A DNA stretch of 64,000 nt from Kaistia algarum (GTDB lineage: Bacteria; Pseudomonadota; Alphaproteobacteria; Rhizobiales; Kaistiaceae). Positions 17,488 through 25,800 of the stretch are shown in pieces. Both the position numbers and the translations under genes were made by a program. Location of the stretch: assembly GCF_026343945.1 (NCBI RefSeq), contig NZ_JAPKNJ010000001.1, positions 186,001 to 250,000 on the forward strand, in the 5' to 3' direction. A model generated the notes under the pieces. That model was not told the DNA's origin and did no database searches. It saw nothing but the letters and a program-made list of their open reading frames with translations. Position 1 is the first letter of the stretch; every line of letters begins with the position of its first letter.

Positions 17488-17967
17488 ATGCCGCGGGCTC
17501 GCCCGACCGACGCGCCTGCGACGCGCCATTCTCGATCCGCGGCGCACTTTCTGCGCGCCGAGGGCGGCAACGTCGCCGTCATCTTCGCCATCGTTTCTAT
17601 CCTGCTGGTCGGCGTCACCGGCATCGCGATCGATTTCTCGCGCGTCTCGCTCGGGCGAGCCGAACTGCAACGCCGTCTCGATTCCGCCCTCGCCGCTGCC
17701 ATGCAGACACCGCCGGAAGCGAGAATCGCAGCTGCGGAAGACTCCTTCGACACCAACAGCACGGGCTCGATCACCAAGATCGAGAGCCGCTTCGAGACCG
17801 CCACCGACGGCCTGAAGGGCACCGCCACTGCCGACGTTCCGGCCACCTTATCGAGCCTTCTCGGCATCAAGTCCGTCGCCGTCTCCGCAGCCGGCGAGGC
17901 CATGGCGTCGCCCAGCAGACCGAAGCCGGTCGGACCGGGGCCGAGCGATGCCATGCCCGTGCCGTAG
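17488..17967 (+). CDS. Stand-alone TadG/TadE-like N-terminal (Flp pilus type) protein
   Basis: This 159-residue protein has an N-terminus of the TadG-like pseudopilin type: RAEGGNVAVIFAIVSILLVG followed by GIAIDFSR (residues about 28-55). In Tad systems this segment is a membrane-anchored, prepilin-peptidase-processed helix. The C-terminal von Willebrand domain of full TadG proteins (usually over 400 residues) is absent, and the tail is low-complexity Pro/Ala/Ser. There are no other tad/cpa genes nearby. It could be a minor envelope protein or a truncated TadG. Confidence 0.75.
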   Translation: MPRARPTDAPATRHSRSAAHFLRAEGGNVAVIFAIVSILLVGVTGIAIDFSRVSLGRAELQRRLDSALAAAMQTPPEARIAAAEDSFDTNSTGSITKIESRFETATDGLKGTATADVPATLSSLLGIKSVAVSAAGEAMASPSRPKPVGPGPSDAMPVP

Positions 17968-17972
17968 CAGGA

Positions 17973-18956
17973 TCACATCCCCCAGCGCAGCCCCGCCGTG
18001 TGCACCGGCGCATCCCAATGCCGCGCGATCTCGTCGTCGAGAAGCGACAGGGTGATCGAGCAACCCGCCATTTCCAGCGACGTCACATAGTTGCCGACCA
18101 ACGAGCGGGCGAGGCGGAAGCCGTGCTTCTCCATCTGCGCCTTCGCGGCGTGGAACATGAGATAGAGTTCCATCTGCGGCGTACCGCCGAAGCCGTTGAC
18201 GAGCAGGATCGCGTCGCCCCGCCCTTCAAGGTCGCCGGCAATCGCTGCGATCATTTCCTCGGTGATCTGGCCCGCCGGCTCCAGCGGCACGCGGCGACGG
18301 CCGGGCTCGCCATGAATGCCGACGCCCATTTCCATCTCGTTCTCACTGAGTGTGAAGGTCGGCGTCCCAGCGGCGGGTACTGTGCAACTCGTTAGCGCGA
18401 CGCCCATCGAGCGCGTCCGCGCATTGACGCGGTCGCCAAGCGCCTTGAGCCCGGCAAGCGGCATGCCGGCTTCGGCCGCCGCGCCGACGATCTTCTCGAC
18501 GATCATGGTGCCGGCGACGCCGCGACGGCCGATCGAATAGGTCGATGTCTCGACAGCGACGTCGTCATCGGTGATGACCGTCAGAACCTCGCTGCCAGCC
18601 ATTTCGGCGGCCATCTCGAAGTTCATGCGGTCGCCTTCATAATTCTTGACGATGAACAGCGCGCCGCCGCCGGTATCGACGGCTTCGATCGCTGCCAGCA
18701 TCTGGTCCGGTGTCGGCGAGGTGAAGACCTGTCCGGGACAGGCGGCGTCGAGCATGCCGAAGCCGACAAAGCCGGCATGCAGCGGCTCATGCCCGGAGCC
18801 GCCACCCGAGACGATCGCCGCCTTGCCTTGGGTCAGGACCTTGCGGCGGACGAATTTCCGTTCCTCGCCCAGGATGACGATGTCGGCATGGGCGGCCGCG
18901 AAACCATCGAGGCTCTCGGCGAGGACGGTTTCGGGCGAATTGATGAGCTTCTTCAT
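17973..18956 (-). CDS. dhaK: PTS-dependent dihydroxyacetone kinase, substrate-binding subunit DhaK
   Basis: This 327-residue DhaK subunit binds dihydroxyacetone covalently. His215 in [10 protein letters not shown] corresponds to the hemiaminal-forming His of E. coli DhaK, and [16 protein letters not shown] (50-65) is the conserved substrate pocket loop. The ATG at 18956 begins the family-standard MKKLINSPE; upstream in-frame sequence is a palindromic repeat, not coding. It is the last gene of the Dha/PTS/ABC run and is separated from the HTH gene by a 127-bp repeat. DhaK works with DhaL and DhaM in the cytoplasm to make dihydroxyacetone phosphate. Confidence 0.96.
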   Translation of the reverse strand: MKKLINSPETVLAESLDGFAAAHADIVILGEERKFVRRKVLTQGKAAIVSGGGSGHEPLHAGFVGFGMLDAACPGQVFTSPTPDQMLAAIEAVDTGGGALFIVKNYEGDRMNFEMAAEMAGSEVLTVITDDDVAVETSTYSIGRRGVAGTMIVEKIVGAAAEAGMPLAGLKALGDRVNARTRSMGVALTSCTVPAAGTPTFTLSENEMEMGVGIHGEPGRRRVPLEPAGQITEEMIAAIAGDLEGRGDAILLVNGFGGTPQMELYLMFHAAKAQMEKHGFRLARSLVGNYVTSLEMAGCSITLSLLDDEIARHWDAPVHTAGLRWGM

Positions 18957-18992
18957 GGTTCCTCCGCTGCTTTCGTTCTGGAGCAAGGAAGG

Positions 18993-19119
18993 AAGACCCT
19001 CACCCCAGCCCTCTCCCGCTTCGCGGGCGAGGGGGTTCTGCTTGTGCCTTCCCAATCCTCGCGGCCGATCGTTGGCGCCCCCTCGCCCGCTTGCGGGAGA
19101 GGGCTGGGGTGAGGGTCTT
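18993..19119. repeat. Palindromic intergenic element (copy 1)
   Basis: Two arms of about 42 bp, 18993-19035 and 19078-19119, are near-perfect inverted repeats, each starting or ending with AAGACCCTCACCCCAGCCCT or its complement. Each arm also holds a small internal hairpin (CTCTCCCGC / GCGGGcGAG). The middle 42 bp are unrelated. The element lies between dhaK and the HTH gene, within an apparent operon. The same family recurs at 57802, 57976, 59691, 60515, 62708 and 63408. Confidence 0.9.
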
Positions 19120-19125
19120 GCTGCC

Positions 19126-19545
19126 CTACCCCTCCACCAGCTTCGCCAGCCGCTGCACGAATTCGCCGACCAGGCGGTCCATGTCCTGATTGCGCTCGGC
19201 ATCGCCGAGATCGGGGAGATAGATCACATGCGGCCGCATGCGGCGCACTTCCTTCAGCGCCGGGACGCGGCGCGGGTGGGCGGCGCCATAGGCGTCGAGG
19301 AAGAGGCGCCGATCCTCCGGCGAGAAATGGCAGATCTCGAAAATGGTCTCGATGTGCTGCGCCGGTATGGGCGTGGCATAGGCCGGGCTGGCGATATGGC
19401 TGACGAAGGAACGGTTCTTGCCGAGGGCCTGAGCGAGGCGGCCGCGCGTTCCGGAAGGGCGGTTGTCGAGCACGCGCTGCAACACCGCCTTGTAGGCCGC
19501 GACGGAATCACCCGTGGCGCTCGCGGTTTCCGCAGGCGGCGTCAT
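19126..19545 (-). CDS. Putative HTH DNA-binding protein in the Dha operon
   Basis: This gene encodes a 139-residue soluble protein. Residues about 30-60 (SGTRGRLAQALGKNRSFVSH) read like a helix-turn-helix with the spacing of Cro/C1-type domains. This is followed by EICHFSPEDRRLFLDAYGAAHP, which is common in phage-repressor-like relatives. I cannot place it in a named family. It overlaps the EI gene by 4 nt and precedes dhaK, so it is an integral operon member. An operon-specific regulator sensing PTS phosphorylation is a reasonable guess, without direct evidence. Confidence 0.7.
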   Translation of the reverse strand: MTPPAETASATGDSVAAYKAVLQRVLDNRPSGTRGRLAQALGKNRSFVSHIASPAYATPIPAQHIETIFEICHFSPEDRRLFLDAYGAAHPRRVPALKEVRRMRPHVIYLPDLGDAERNQDMDRLVGEFVQRLAKLVEG

Positions 19546-21140
19546 GTCCCCTCCCCGCTGATCCTGGCCAACGCCAGCTTGACGCGGCCGACCAGCGGCG
19601 GCGCGACCGAGACGGAGCGCAGCCCTGCCGCGATCAGCGCCGGCAGCAGGCGCGGGTCGCCGCCCATGTCGCCGCAGAGGCTAACGTCGATGCCGAGCTT
19701 GGCGGCGCCGGTGACGACATTGCGGATCAGCGCAATCACCGCCGGATGGCCGGCATCACCCAGTTCGGCCACGGCCGCGATGTCGCGGGCGGCGGCAGTC
19801 GTATATTGCGTCAGATCGTTGGAGCCGATGGAGAAGAAGGCGGCGGCGCCGAAGATTTCCGGCACAACGGCAACGGCCGGGACCTCGACCATGATGCCAA
19901 GCGGCGGCCGCCGGCAGGGGATGCCTTCGGCCCGAAGCTCGGCGATGGCCGCATCGAGCAGCGCCGCCGAGCGGTCGATCTCGGCCGGCACCGTCACCAT
20001 GGGCAGCATGATCTTCAGATTGCCATGCTCCGCCGCTCTCGCCAGCGCGCGCAGCTGCAGGCGGAAGATGTCCGGTTTAGCCAGCGACAACCGCACGCCG
20101 CGCGTGCCGAGGAAGGGGTTCGATTCGCCATCGATCGTAAATCCGGGCACCGGCTTGTCGCCGCCGGCATCGACGGTGCGGATGGTGACCGGCCGGTCGC
20201 CGGCCCATTCGAGGATGGTGCGATAGGCGCGATACTGCGTCTCCTCGTCCGGCAGTCCGGCCGGGCCATGAAACAGGAACTCGGTGCGTACCAGGCCGAT
20301 GCCGTCGCAGATGGCCGGGTCAATCGCGGCGAGTTCCGCCGGCTCCGCGACATTGATCAGGACGGCGATGCTCTCGCCCGATGCAATATGCGCCGGAAGC
20401 CGCAGCACGGCGTCCTCCTGCCCGACCCGCTCGGCCGCCTCGGCCTGCGACCCGGCAAAGCGGTCAAGTTCCTCGGGCGGCGGATCGAGCACCAGCCGGC
20501 CACGATCGCCATCGACGATCGCATCCGCGAACGCCTCGCCCGGCAGGTCGGATAGGTCCACGACCATGGGCACGCCGCGCGAGCGCGCCAGCATGGCGAC
20601 ATGGCTCGACGGGCTGCCTTCGGTAAGCGCGATGCCGCCGCCCTTGGACCATTCCAGTCCCAGGAAGCGGCTCGGCGTCAGGTCGCGGCCGATGAGGATC
20701 GAACCCGGTGCTATCGTCTCGCCCGCGCCATCCTCGACGAGATGGCCGAGCACGCGGTCGCGCAGATCTTCGAGGTCGGTAGCGCGCGCAGCAAAATAGG
20801 CATCGCCGGAGGCGCGATAGTCGTCGATCTGGATGCCCAGCGCATCCTTCCAGCCGGTGGCGGCATCTGACCCGGCGGCGATGGCGGATAGCGCCGGCTC
20901 GCGCAAGGCGTCATCTTCCAGCATGGCAAGCTGGAATTCCAGCATCGCCGCGCCATCCTCCTCGGAGGTCCCCATCAGGCTTACGAGGTCGGCCGAGGCC
21001 ACGGCGATCGCTGCTTCCAGCGCCGAACGTTCTTCGGCGGGGGTGCCGCCATGCCGCGCGATCTCGGTCCGATCGACGATGCGATGGACCGGCCCGCGAG
21101 CGAGCCCGGGAGCGGCGGCGCGACCGAAGCGCTCAACCAT
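19542..21140 (-). CDS. PEP-protein phosphotransferase (Enzyme I) of the Dha system
   Basis: This gene encodes a 532-residue Enzyme I. The N-terminal phospho-His domain has His180 in TEGSPSSHVAMLARSRG, and the PEP-binding barrel has DGIGLVRTEFLFHGP and the C-terminal SLCGDMGGDPR with the catalytic Cys. It transfers phosphate from PEP to HPr. The ATG at 21140 (MVERFG) overlaps the HPr gene by 8 nt. There is no GAF domain, so it is not PtsP of the nitrogen PTS. In E. coli this activity is fused to DhaM (as an inactive or partial EI); here it is a free-standing gene in the operon. Confidence 0.93.
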   Translation of the reverse strand: MVERFGRAAAPGLARGPVHRIVDRTEIARHGGTPAEERSALEAAIAVASADLVSLMGTSEEDGAAMLEFQLAMLEDDALREPALSAIAAGSDAATGWKDALGIQIDDYRASGDAYFAARATDLEDLRDRVLGHLVEDGAGETIAPGSILIGRDLTPSRFLGLEWSKGGGIALTEGSPSSHVAMLARSRGVPMVVDLSDLPGEAFADAIVDGDRGRLVLDPPPEELDRFAGSQAEAAERVGQEDAVLRLPAHIASGESIAVLINVAEPAELAAIDPAICDGIGLVRTEFLFHGPAGLPDEETQYRAYRTILEWAGDRPVTIRTVDAGGDKPVPGFTIDGESNPFLGTRGVRLSLAKPDIFRLQLRALARAAEHGNLKIMLPMVTVPAEIDRSAALLDAAIAELRAEGIPCRRPPLGIMVEVPAVAVVPEIFGAAAFFSIGSNDLTQYTTAAARDIAAVAELGDAGHPAVIALIRNVVTGAAKLGIDVSLCGDMGGDPRLLPALIAAGLRSVSVAPPLVGRVKLALARISGEGT

Positions 21141-21471
21141 GGCCAGCCTGCGTGCCCGCCTCGTCAAAATCGCGCTCGACGAGAGCGACCAGTGCCGCCA
21201 CAGCCTCGTCCGCATCCAGACCCGCCGCGCGAAAATGCAGCGTCGTTCCCTGTGGCGCCTTGGCGGCCATGACCTTGACGATGCTCTTGGCGTCGATCCA
21301 CGGACCGTCGGCGCTGGTACCGAGTTGGATCGCGGCGCCGAAGGTCTTGGCGAGCTTGGTCAGCTTCACCGAGGGTCGCGCATGCAGCCCGACCTCATGG
21401 GTGAGCAGGACGCTGCCCGCGATCGCCTTGCCGCCCGAAATGTCGCCGCCCGCCATATCTCGGTCCGTCAT
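21133..21471 (-). CDS. HPr phosphocarrier protein of the Dha system
   Basis: This 112-residue HPr has the phosphorylatable His30 in HEVGLHARPSVKLTKLA. A serine at position 63 (DAKSIVKVM) corresponds to regulatory Ser46 of canonical HPr. It is about 25 residues longer than standard HPr, with a Gly-rich N-terminal extension and an acidic tail. The ATG at 21471 is immediately preceded by an in-frame GTG, and a GGAAGGA site lies upstream, so either could start. It passes phosphate from Enzyme I (next gene) to DhaM (previous gene). Confidence 0.93.
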   Translation of the reverse strand: MTDRDMAGGDISGGKAIAGSVLLTHEVGLHARPSVKLTKLAKTFGAAIQLGTSADGPWIDAKSIVKVMAAKAPQGTTLHFRAAGLDADEAVAALVALVERDFDEAGTQAGHG

Positions 21472-21509
21472 CACGATTTCCTTCCACTTGTCCGCCGGGT
21501 CGCCGGACC

Positions 21510-21926
21510 TCAGGCAGGCGACAGTTCTTCGGCTGTGCGCCGTACCGTATCGAGCGATGCGCCGCCAGAGGCCTCTGTCGCCGCGATGACGGCACCCTCG
21601 ACAATCGGTGCATTGCAGACAACGATTTTGCCGGCGCGCTCTTCCGGCTGCATCTCGATCGCCATCTCGCTATTGGTCTCGGCGCCGCCGAGATCGACCA
21701 GGATCGCGACCCCCGCATCCGACCAGGCGCGGTCGATCGCGGCGAGGATCGCCTCGACACTAGTCCCGAGGCCGCCATCGGGATTGCCGCCGCAAAAGGC
21801 GAGCGGCACTTCCTCGCCGACCATCTGCCGCACCATCTCCGCCGTTCCCTTGGCCACGTCGGGCGAATGGGAAACGATGACGATGCCGACATTGCCGTTC
21901 GGCTCACGCTTGTTCTGGCCGCTCAT
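21510..21926 (-). CDS. dhaM: Dihydroxyacetone kinase phosphotransfer subunit DhaM (EIIA-Man domain only)
   Basis: This 138-residue protein consists of the EIIA-mannose-like domain. The phosphorylation site is His20 in GIVIVSHSPDVAKGTAEM, and the family segment CGGNPDGGLGTS follows. It takes phosphate from HPr and rephosphorylates the ADP held by DhaL. Its ATG at 21926 overlaps the dhaL stop by 4 nt, so the two are translationally coupled. Unlike E. coli DhaM, the HPr and Enzyme I modules are encoded by separate downstream genes. Confidence 0.95.
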   Translation of the reverse strand: MSGQNKREPNGNVGIVIVSHSPDVAKGTAEMVRQMVGEEVPLAFCGGNPDGGLGTSVEAILAAIDRAWSDAGVAILVDLGGAETNSEMAIEMQPEERAGKIVVCNAPIVEGAVIAATEASGGASLDTVRRTAEELSPA

Positions 21927-22519
21927 GCTGTTGTGTCCAAAGCCTTGCTGATGGCGGCGACAAGCAAAGCGCTCGACCGCGCGCCGGGGTCCATATGGCC
22001 GATCGACCGGTCGCCGAGGAAGGAGGCCCGGCCGCGGATCGCCTTCATCGGCACGGTTGCCTCGGCAGCTGCGTCGGCGGCCGCCACCGGATCGGCACCG
22101 GTCTCGAGCGCCGCCGCCACCGGCTCCAGCACGTCGAGCATCGTCTTCTGCCCGCTCTCCGACTTGCCGCGCGCCTTCACGGCCACGATCGCGGAACGCA
22201 GGGCGCGGGCGAGATCGGCCCTGGACGGGTCGGCGGACAATTCCTTGCCGAGCGCCATGGCCAGCGTGCCGTAGAGCGGCCCGGAAGCGCCGCCGACCTT
22301 CATCACCAGCGTTGTGCCGAGCGCCTTCAGCGCATCCGGCAACGCCTTGCCCGCGATGACGTCCTTGTCGGCCTGCACGGCGTCGAAGCCGCGCTTCATG
22401 TTGAGGCCGTGGTCGCCGTCGCCGATCGCCTGGTCGAGTGCGGTCAACTCCTCGGCGTGATCCGTCATGGATTTCGCCATCGCTATGATCAGCGCCCGTC
22501 TCTTCGTTTCGTCGATCAT
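21923..22519 (-). CDS. dhaL: Dihydroxyacetone kinase ADP-binding subunit DhaL
   Basis: This 198-residue DhaL has the metal-binding aspartate cluster AIGDGDHGLNMKRG (residues 31-44) and the nucleotide loop VGGASGPLYGT. DhaL keeps ADP as a bound cofactor that DhaM rephosphorylates, then transfers phosphate to dihydroxyacetone on DhaK. It overlaps both its upstream ABC ATPase gene and dhaM by 4 nt, tying the kinase tightly to the transporter. The length is usual for the family (about 200-210). Confidence 0.96.
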   Translation of the reverse strand: MIDETKRRALIIAMAKSMTDHAEELTALDQAIGDGDHGLNMKRGFDAVQADKDVIAGKALPDALKALGTTLVMKVGGASGPLYGTLAMALGKELSADPSRADLARALRSAIVAVKARGKSESGQKTMLDVLEPVAAALETGADPVAAADAAAEATVPMKAIRGRASFLGDRSIGHMDPGARSSALLVAAISKALDTTA

Positions 22520-23541
22520 GCCGCCCGGCCCTCGATCCGATTCCCTGTTGCATCGAAATAGAGCGGATCGACCAGGGAGAGCGCAACCGCGTCGCCGGCG
22601 ACAAGCTCGCTTTCCGGGTCCACCAGCGTGGTCAGCTTCTTCTCGCCAATCCGCACATGCAGATGATTCTGGTCGCCGAGATGCTCAATCCATTCGACCT
22701 GCGCATTGGCCGCCGAAGCCTGCGCCTTCTCGATGCGGAAATGCTCCGTCCTCGCGCCGACCGTCTTGGCGCCTGCCGGTGTCGTCCCGGCTGGCACCAG
22801 TCCTTCGGGAAATAGGTTGATTGCCGGCTGGCCGAGCCGGGCCGCAACATAGGTATTGGCGGGCCGCTCATAAATCTCGCGCGGCGTGCCGATCTGGACC
22901 AATGTTCCCCGATCGAGCACGCCGATCCGGCTCGCCAACGTCATCGCCTCGATCTGGTCGTGCGTCACATAGAGGACGGTGGCGCCCAGTTGCTGCTGGA
23001 TGCGCTTCAGCTCCAGCCGCAGATCCGACCTTAATTTGGCGTCGAGCGAGGAGAGCGGCTCGTCCATCAGATAGATCGTCGGCCGCCGCACCAGGGCCCT
23101 GCCGATCGCGACGCGTTGCATCTCGCCGCCGGATAGTTTGGTCGCGCGGTTCTGAAGCTTGTGAGCAATGCGCAGCAGCCCTGCCACCTCCTCGACGCGG
23201 CGGCGGATCTCCTCCTCCGCCACCCGGCGCTGCGGCGAGCGCAACGGAAAGGCAAGGTTGTCGTAGACGGACAGATGCGGGTAGAGGGAATATTGCTGGA
23301 AGACGAAGGTGACATCGCGCGCCGATGGTTCGAGCTTGGTAACATCGCGCCCGTCTATCCGGATCGTGCCTTCGTCCGGGCGTTCCAGACCGGCGACGAG
23401 ACGGAGCGTCGTCGTCTTGCCGGCGCCGGTCGGCCCGAGCAGCACGACGAATTCGCCATTGGCGATCTCCAGGTGAAGATTGGCGAGCGCCGTCGTCGTG
23501 CCGAAACACTTGGTGACGCTCTCGATGGTGACATCAGCCAT
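22516..23541 (-). CDS. ABC transporter ATP-binding protein (MalK/UgpC type; GlpT/GlpS-like)
   Basis: This gene encodes a 341-residue ATPase. Walker A is GPTGAGKTTT (about 36-45), the Q-loop FQQYS, the signature LSGGEMQR, Walker B YLMDEPLSSLD and the H-loop YVTHDQ. A C-terminal TOBE-type regulatory domain runs from about residue 240. All catalytic motifs are present. It overlaps the second ATPase gene by 8 nt and dhaL by 4 nt. A pair of distinct MalK-like ATPases plus a DUF2160 protein resembles the rhizobial GlpSTPQUV glycerol importer, so glycerol, dihydroxyacetone or a related polyol is the likely cargo. Confidence 0.93.
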   Translation of the reverse strand: MADVTIESVTKCFGTTTALANLHLEIANGEFVVLLGPTGAGKTTTLRLVAGLERPDEGTIRIDGRDVTKLEPSARDVTFVFQQYSLYPHLSVYDNLAFPLRSPQRRVAEEEIRRRVEEVAGLLRIAHKLQNRATKLSGGEMQRVAIGRALVRRPTIYLMDEPLSSLDAKLRSDLRLELKRIQQQLGATVLYVTHDQIEAMTLASRIGVLDRGTLVQIGTPREIYERPANTYVAARLGQPAINLFPEGLVPAGTTPAGAKTVGARTEHFRIEKAQASAANAQVEWIEHLGDQNHLHVRIGEKKLTTLVDPESELVAGDAVALSLVDPLYFDATGNRIEGRAA

Positions 23542-24631
23542 GACGGCTCCCCTCCAGCAAAGCGGAACGGATCGCCCGTCCGGACTTCCGGTCGAACAGC
23601 GAGAGGTTCTGCGAGCGAAAGGCGAGGCCGACCGTCTCCCCGGTTCTCACGACCCGGTCGGCCGGGAGCCTGGCCTTGATCGGGCCATGGGCGGTCTCGA
23701 CCGCAACGATCTGCGTGGTACCGAGATATTCGGCGCCGAATACCTGGCCCCGCAAGGCCGACGCGTCGTCGAAGCGTATATGTTCGGGCCGGACGCCTAG
23801 CGCCAGTTCGCCCGCGGCGCGATCCTCGCGCAGTTCGGGAAGCGCGATATCGGCGCCGTTGATCCGAACGGCCTGCTGGCCGGTCGCCACAGCACCTTCA
23901 AAGGTGAGGAAATTCATCGGCGGCGAGCCGAGGAAATCGGCGACGAACATCGTTGCCGGGCGATCGTAGATTTCCTGCGGCCGGCCGAACTGCTCGATGA
24001 CGCCGTGGTTCATCACGGCGATCTTGTCCGCCATCGCCATAGCCTCGAGCTGGTCATGCGTCACATAGACGGTGGTGGCGCCGATGCGGTTATGCAGTTC
24101 CCGCAGTTCCCGGACCATGAGGTCGCGGAACTCGGTGTCGAGCGTGCCGAGCGGCTCGTCCATCAGGAAGGCCTTGGGACGGCGGACGATGCACCGGCCG
24201 AGCGCGACGCGCTGGCGATCACCGCCGGCGAGGCCCGAGACAGAGCGATTCAGCAGATGGTCGATCCTGAGCAGTCGCGCCGCTTCGTCCACCGCCTTGC
24301 GGATCTCTGCGCCCGGCATGCCCTGGCACTTTAGCGGAAAGCCGATGTTCTGCCGCACATTCATATGCGGATAGAGCGCGAAAAGCTGGAAGACGAAGGC
24401 GATATCGCGCGCCGCCGCGCGGTTGAAGGTGACATCCTCGCCGCCGAGCAAGATCTTGCCGGAAGTCGGCAATTCGAGCCCCGCGATCATCCTGAGCGTC
24501 GTTGTCTTGCCGCAACCCGACGGCCCGAGCATGACGAAGAACTCGCCGTCCTCGATGGTAAAGGTCGACCCCTTTACCGCGGTAAAGGCGCCGAAGCTCT
24601 TCTGGACGTTCTCGACCCGGATCTCGGCCAT
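23534..24631 (-). CDS. ABC transporter ATP-binding protein with atypical signature
   Basis: This is the 365-residue partner ATPase. Walker A GPSGCGKTTT, Walker B FLMDEPLGTLD and the H-loop YVTHDQ are intact, but the ABC signature reads LAGGDRQR instead of LSGGQ. The Q-loop is FQLFALYPH. The TOBE region is C-terminal (RPEHIRF near 285). In a heterodimer with the 22516-23541 protein, one ATP site would use this altered signature. It lies directly after the DUF2160 gene (3 bp). Confidence 0.93.
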   Translation of the reverse strand: MAEIRVENVQKSFGAFTAVKGSTFTIEDGEFFVMLGPSGCGKTTTLRMIAGLELPTSGKILLGGEDVTFNRAAARDIAFVFQLFALYPHMNVRQNIGFPLKCQGMPGAEIRKAVDEAARLLRIDHLLNRSVSGLAGGDRQRVALGRCIVRRPKAFLMDEPLGTLDTEFRDLMVRELRELHNRIGATTVYVTHDQLEAMAMADKIAVMNHGVIEQFGRPQEIYDRPATMFVADFLGSPPMNFLTFEGAVATGQQAVRINGADIALPELREDRAAGELALGVRPEHIRFDDASALRGQVFGAEYLGTTQIVAVETAHGPIKARLPADRVVRTGETVGLAFRSQNLSLFDRKSGRAIRSALLEGSRHG

Positions 24632-24634
24632 GCT

Positions 24635-24850
24635 CTACTCCGGAAAATGGCTGACGATCGCGAACAGCAAGGTGCCCGCCAGGATCGTGACGAAGGAATA
24701 GGCATAGGCGATCGCCGAGAAGGGTTGCATCAGCATGACGACGCCAAGGCCGATCAGGACGGTCGCCAGATTCTCCCACGGCCCCCGGCGAAGGCGCAGG
24801 AACCGGGAAAGAAGTGAGGCACGCGGAACCGCTTCGATCTGTTCGCTCAT
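24635..24850 (-). CDS. DUF2160 small membrane protein (GlpU-like)
   Basis: This 71-residue protein starts at the ATG at 24850, which overlaps the preceding permease stop by 4 nt. It has a short basic N-terminus followed by two hydrophobic helices (NLATVLIGLGVVMLMQP and SFVTILAGTLLFAIVS). Small DUF2160 membrane proteins accompany glycerol-type ABC importers in rhizobia (GlpU). Their role is not established; they may be auxiliary transporter subunits. Confidence 0.85.
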   Translation of the reverse strand: MSEQIEAVPRASLLSRFLRLRRGPWENLATVLIGLGVVMLMQPFSAIAYAYSFVTILAGTLLFAIVSHFPE

Positions 24851-25800
24851 TTCCGCACCGCTCCAAAGGTGATGCCGCGCAGCAGGTGCTTCCGAAGCAG
24901 GATGGTGAAGACGAGGATCGGGATCACGAACAGGGTCGTCGCCGCCGCGACGGCCGGCCAATCCTGCCCGCCCTCGCCGATGATGAAGGGGATGAAGGGC
25001 GGCATGGTCTGCGCATTGCCGGAGGTCAGCAGCACCGCGAAGGCATATTCGTTCCAGGCGAAGATCAGGCAGAAGATCGCGGTCGCGGCGATGCCGGTCG
25101 CCGCCTGCGGCAGCACGGCCTTGCGGAAGGCCTGCAGCCGCGTATAGCCGTCGATCATGGCCGCTTCCTCATATTCGCGCGGGATCTCGTCGATGAAGCC
25201 CTTGAGCAGCCACACGGCGAGCGAAACGTTTACGGCCGTATAGAGCAGGATCATGCCGAGCTTGGTGTCGGTCAGGCCAAGCTCGCGATACATGAGATAG
25301 ATCGGGATCGCGACGGCGATCGGCGGCATCATCCGCGTCGACAGGATGAAGAACAGCAGATCGTCCTTGAGCGGCACGCGGAAGCGCGAAAAGCCGTAAG
25401 CCGAAAGCGTTCCGAGAAAGACCGCGAGGAAGGTCGAGCCGAAAGCGATGATGATCGAGTTGACGAAGCGAGGAATGACGTTGGACGGCCCGGCGATGAC
25501 CATATTGCGCGAGCGCACCAGCTTGTCATACCAGGCGGTCGGCGGCGGCAGCGTTGCGAGAACTTCCGGCGACTGGCGTGTGCGCGTCGTGAACAGATTG
25601 ACGTAGCCTTCCAGCGACGGCGTGAAGACGATCTTCGGCGGATAGGCGATGGAATCTGGCGGCGTCTTGAAGCTCGTCGCGACGATCCAGAGCAGCGGGA
25701 TCATGGTGATCAGCGCATAGGTGATCACCAGCGCGCCGGCGATGCGGCGCGTCGTCGTGGAGGGCGCGACGACGGAATGGGCTTGGGCCAGGTCGCTCAT
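24847..25800 (-). CDS. ABC transporter permease, MalG-like (GlpQ-like)
   Basis: This gene encodes a 317-residue inner-membrane permease with six predicted helices. The EAA loop with EEAAMIDGYTRLQAFRKAVLP lies near residues 210-230, and the C-terminus LRKHLLRGITFGAVRK is characteristic of the MalG subunit. The ATG at 25800 overlaps the other permease stop by 4 nt. The periplasmic loop between helices 1 and 2 is long (about 90 residues), as in the sugar-alcohol and glycerol importer group. Confidence 0.93.
   Translation of the reverse strand: MSDLAQAHSVVAPSTTTRRIAGALVITYALITMIPLLWIVATSFKTPPDSIAYPPKIVFTPSLEGYVNLFTTRTRQSPEVLATLPPPTAWYDKLVRSRNMVIAGPSNVIPRFVNSIIIAFGSTFLAVFLGTLSAYGFSRFRVPLKDDLLFFILSTRMMPPIAVAIPIYLMYRELGLTDTKLGMILLYTAVNVSLAVWLLKGFIDEIPREYEEAAMIDGYTRLQAFRKAVLPQAATGIAATAIFCLIFAWNEYAFAVLLTSGNAQTMPPFIPFIIGEGGQDWPAVAAATTLFVIPILVFTILLRKHLLRGITFGAVRK

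Noticed and set aside
21133..21474. HPr-Enzyme I overlap suspected to be a frameshifted fusion of a single DhaM-type protein
   Set aside because: Each gene has its own start codon and a complete domain, and the 8-bp overlap resembles the other coupled junctions in the operon.
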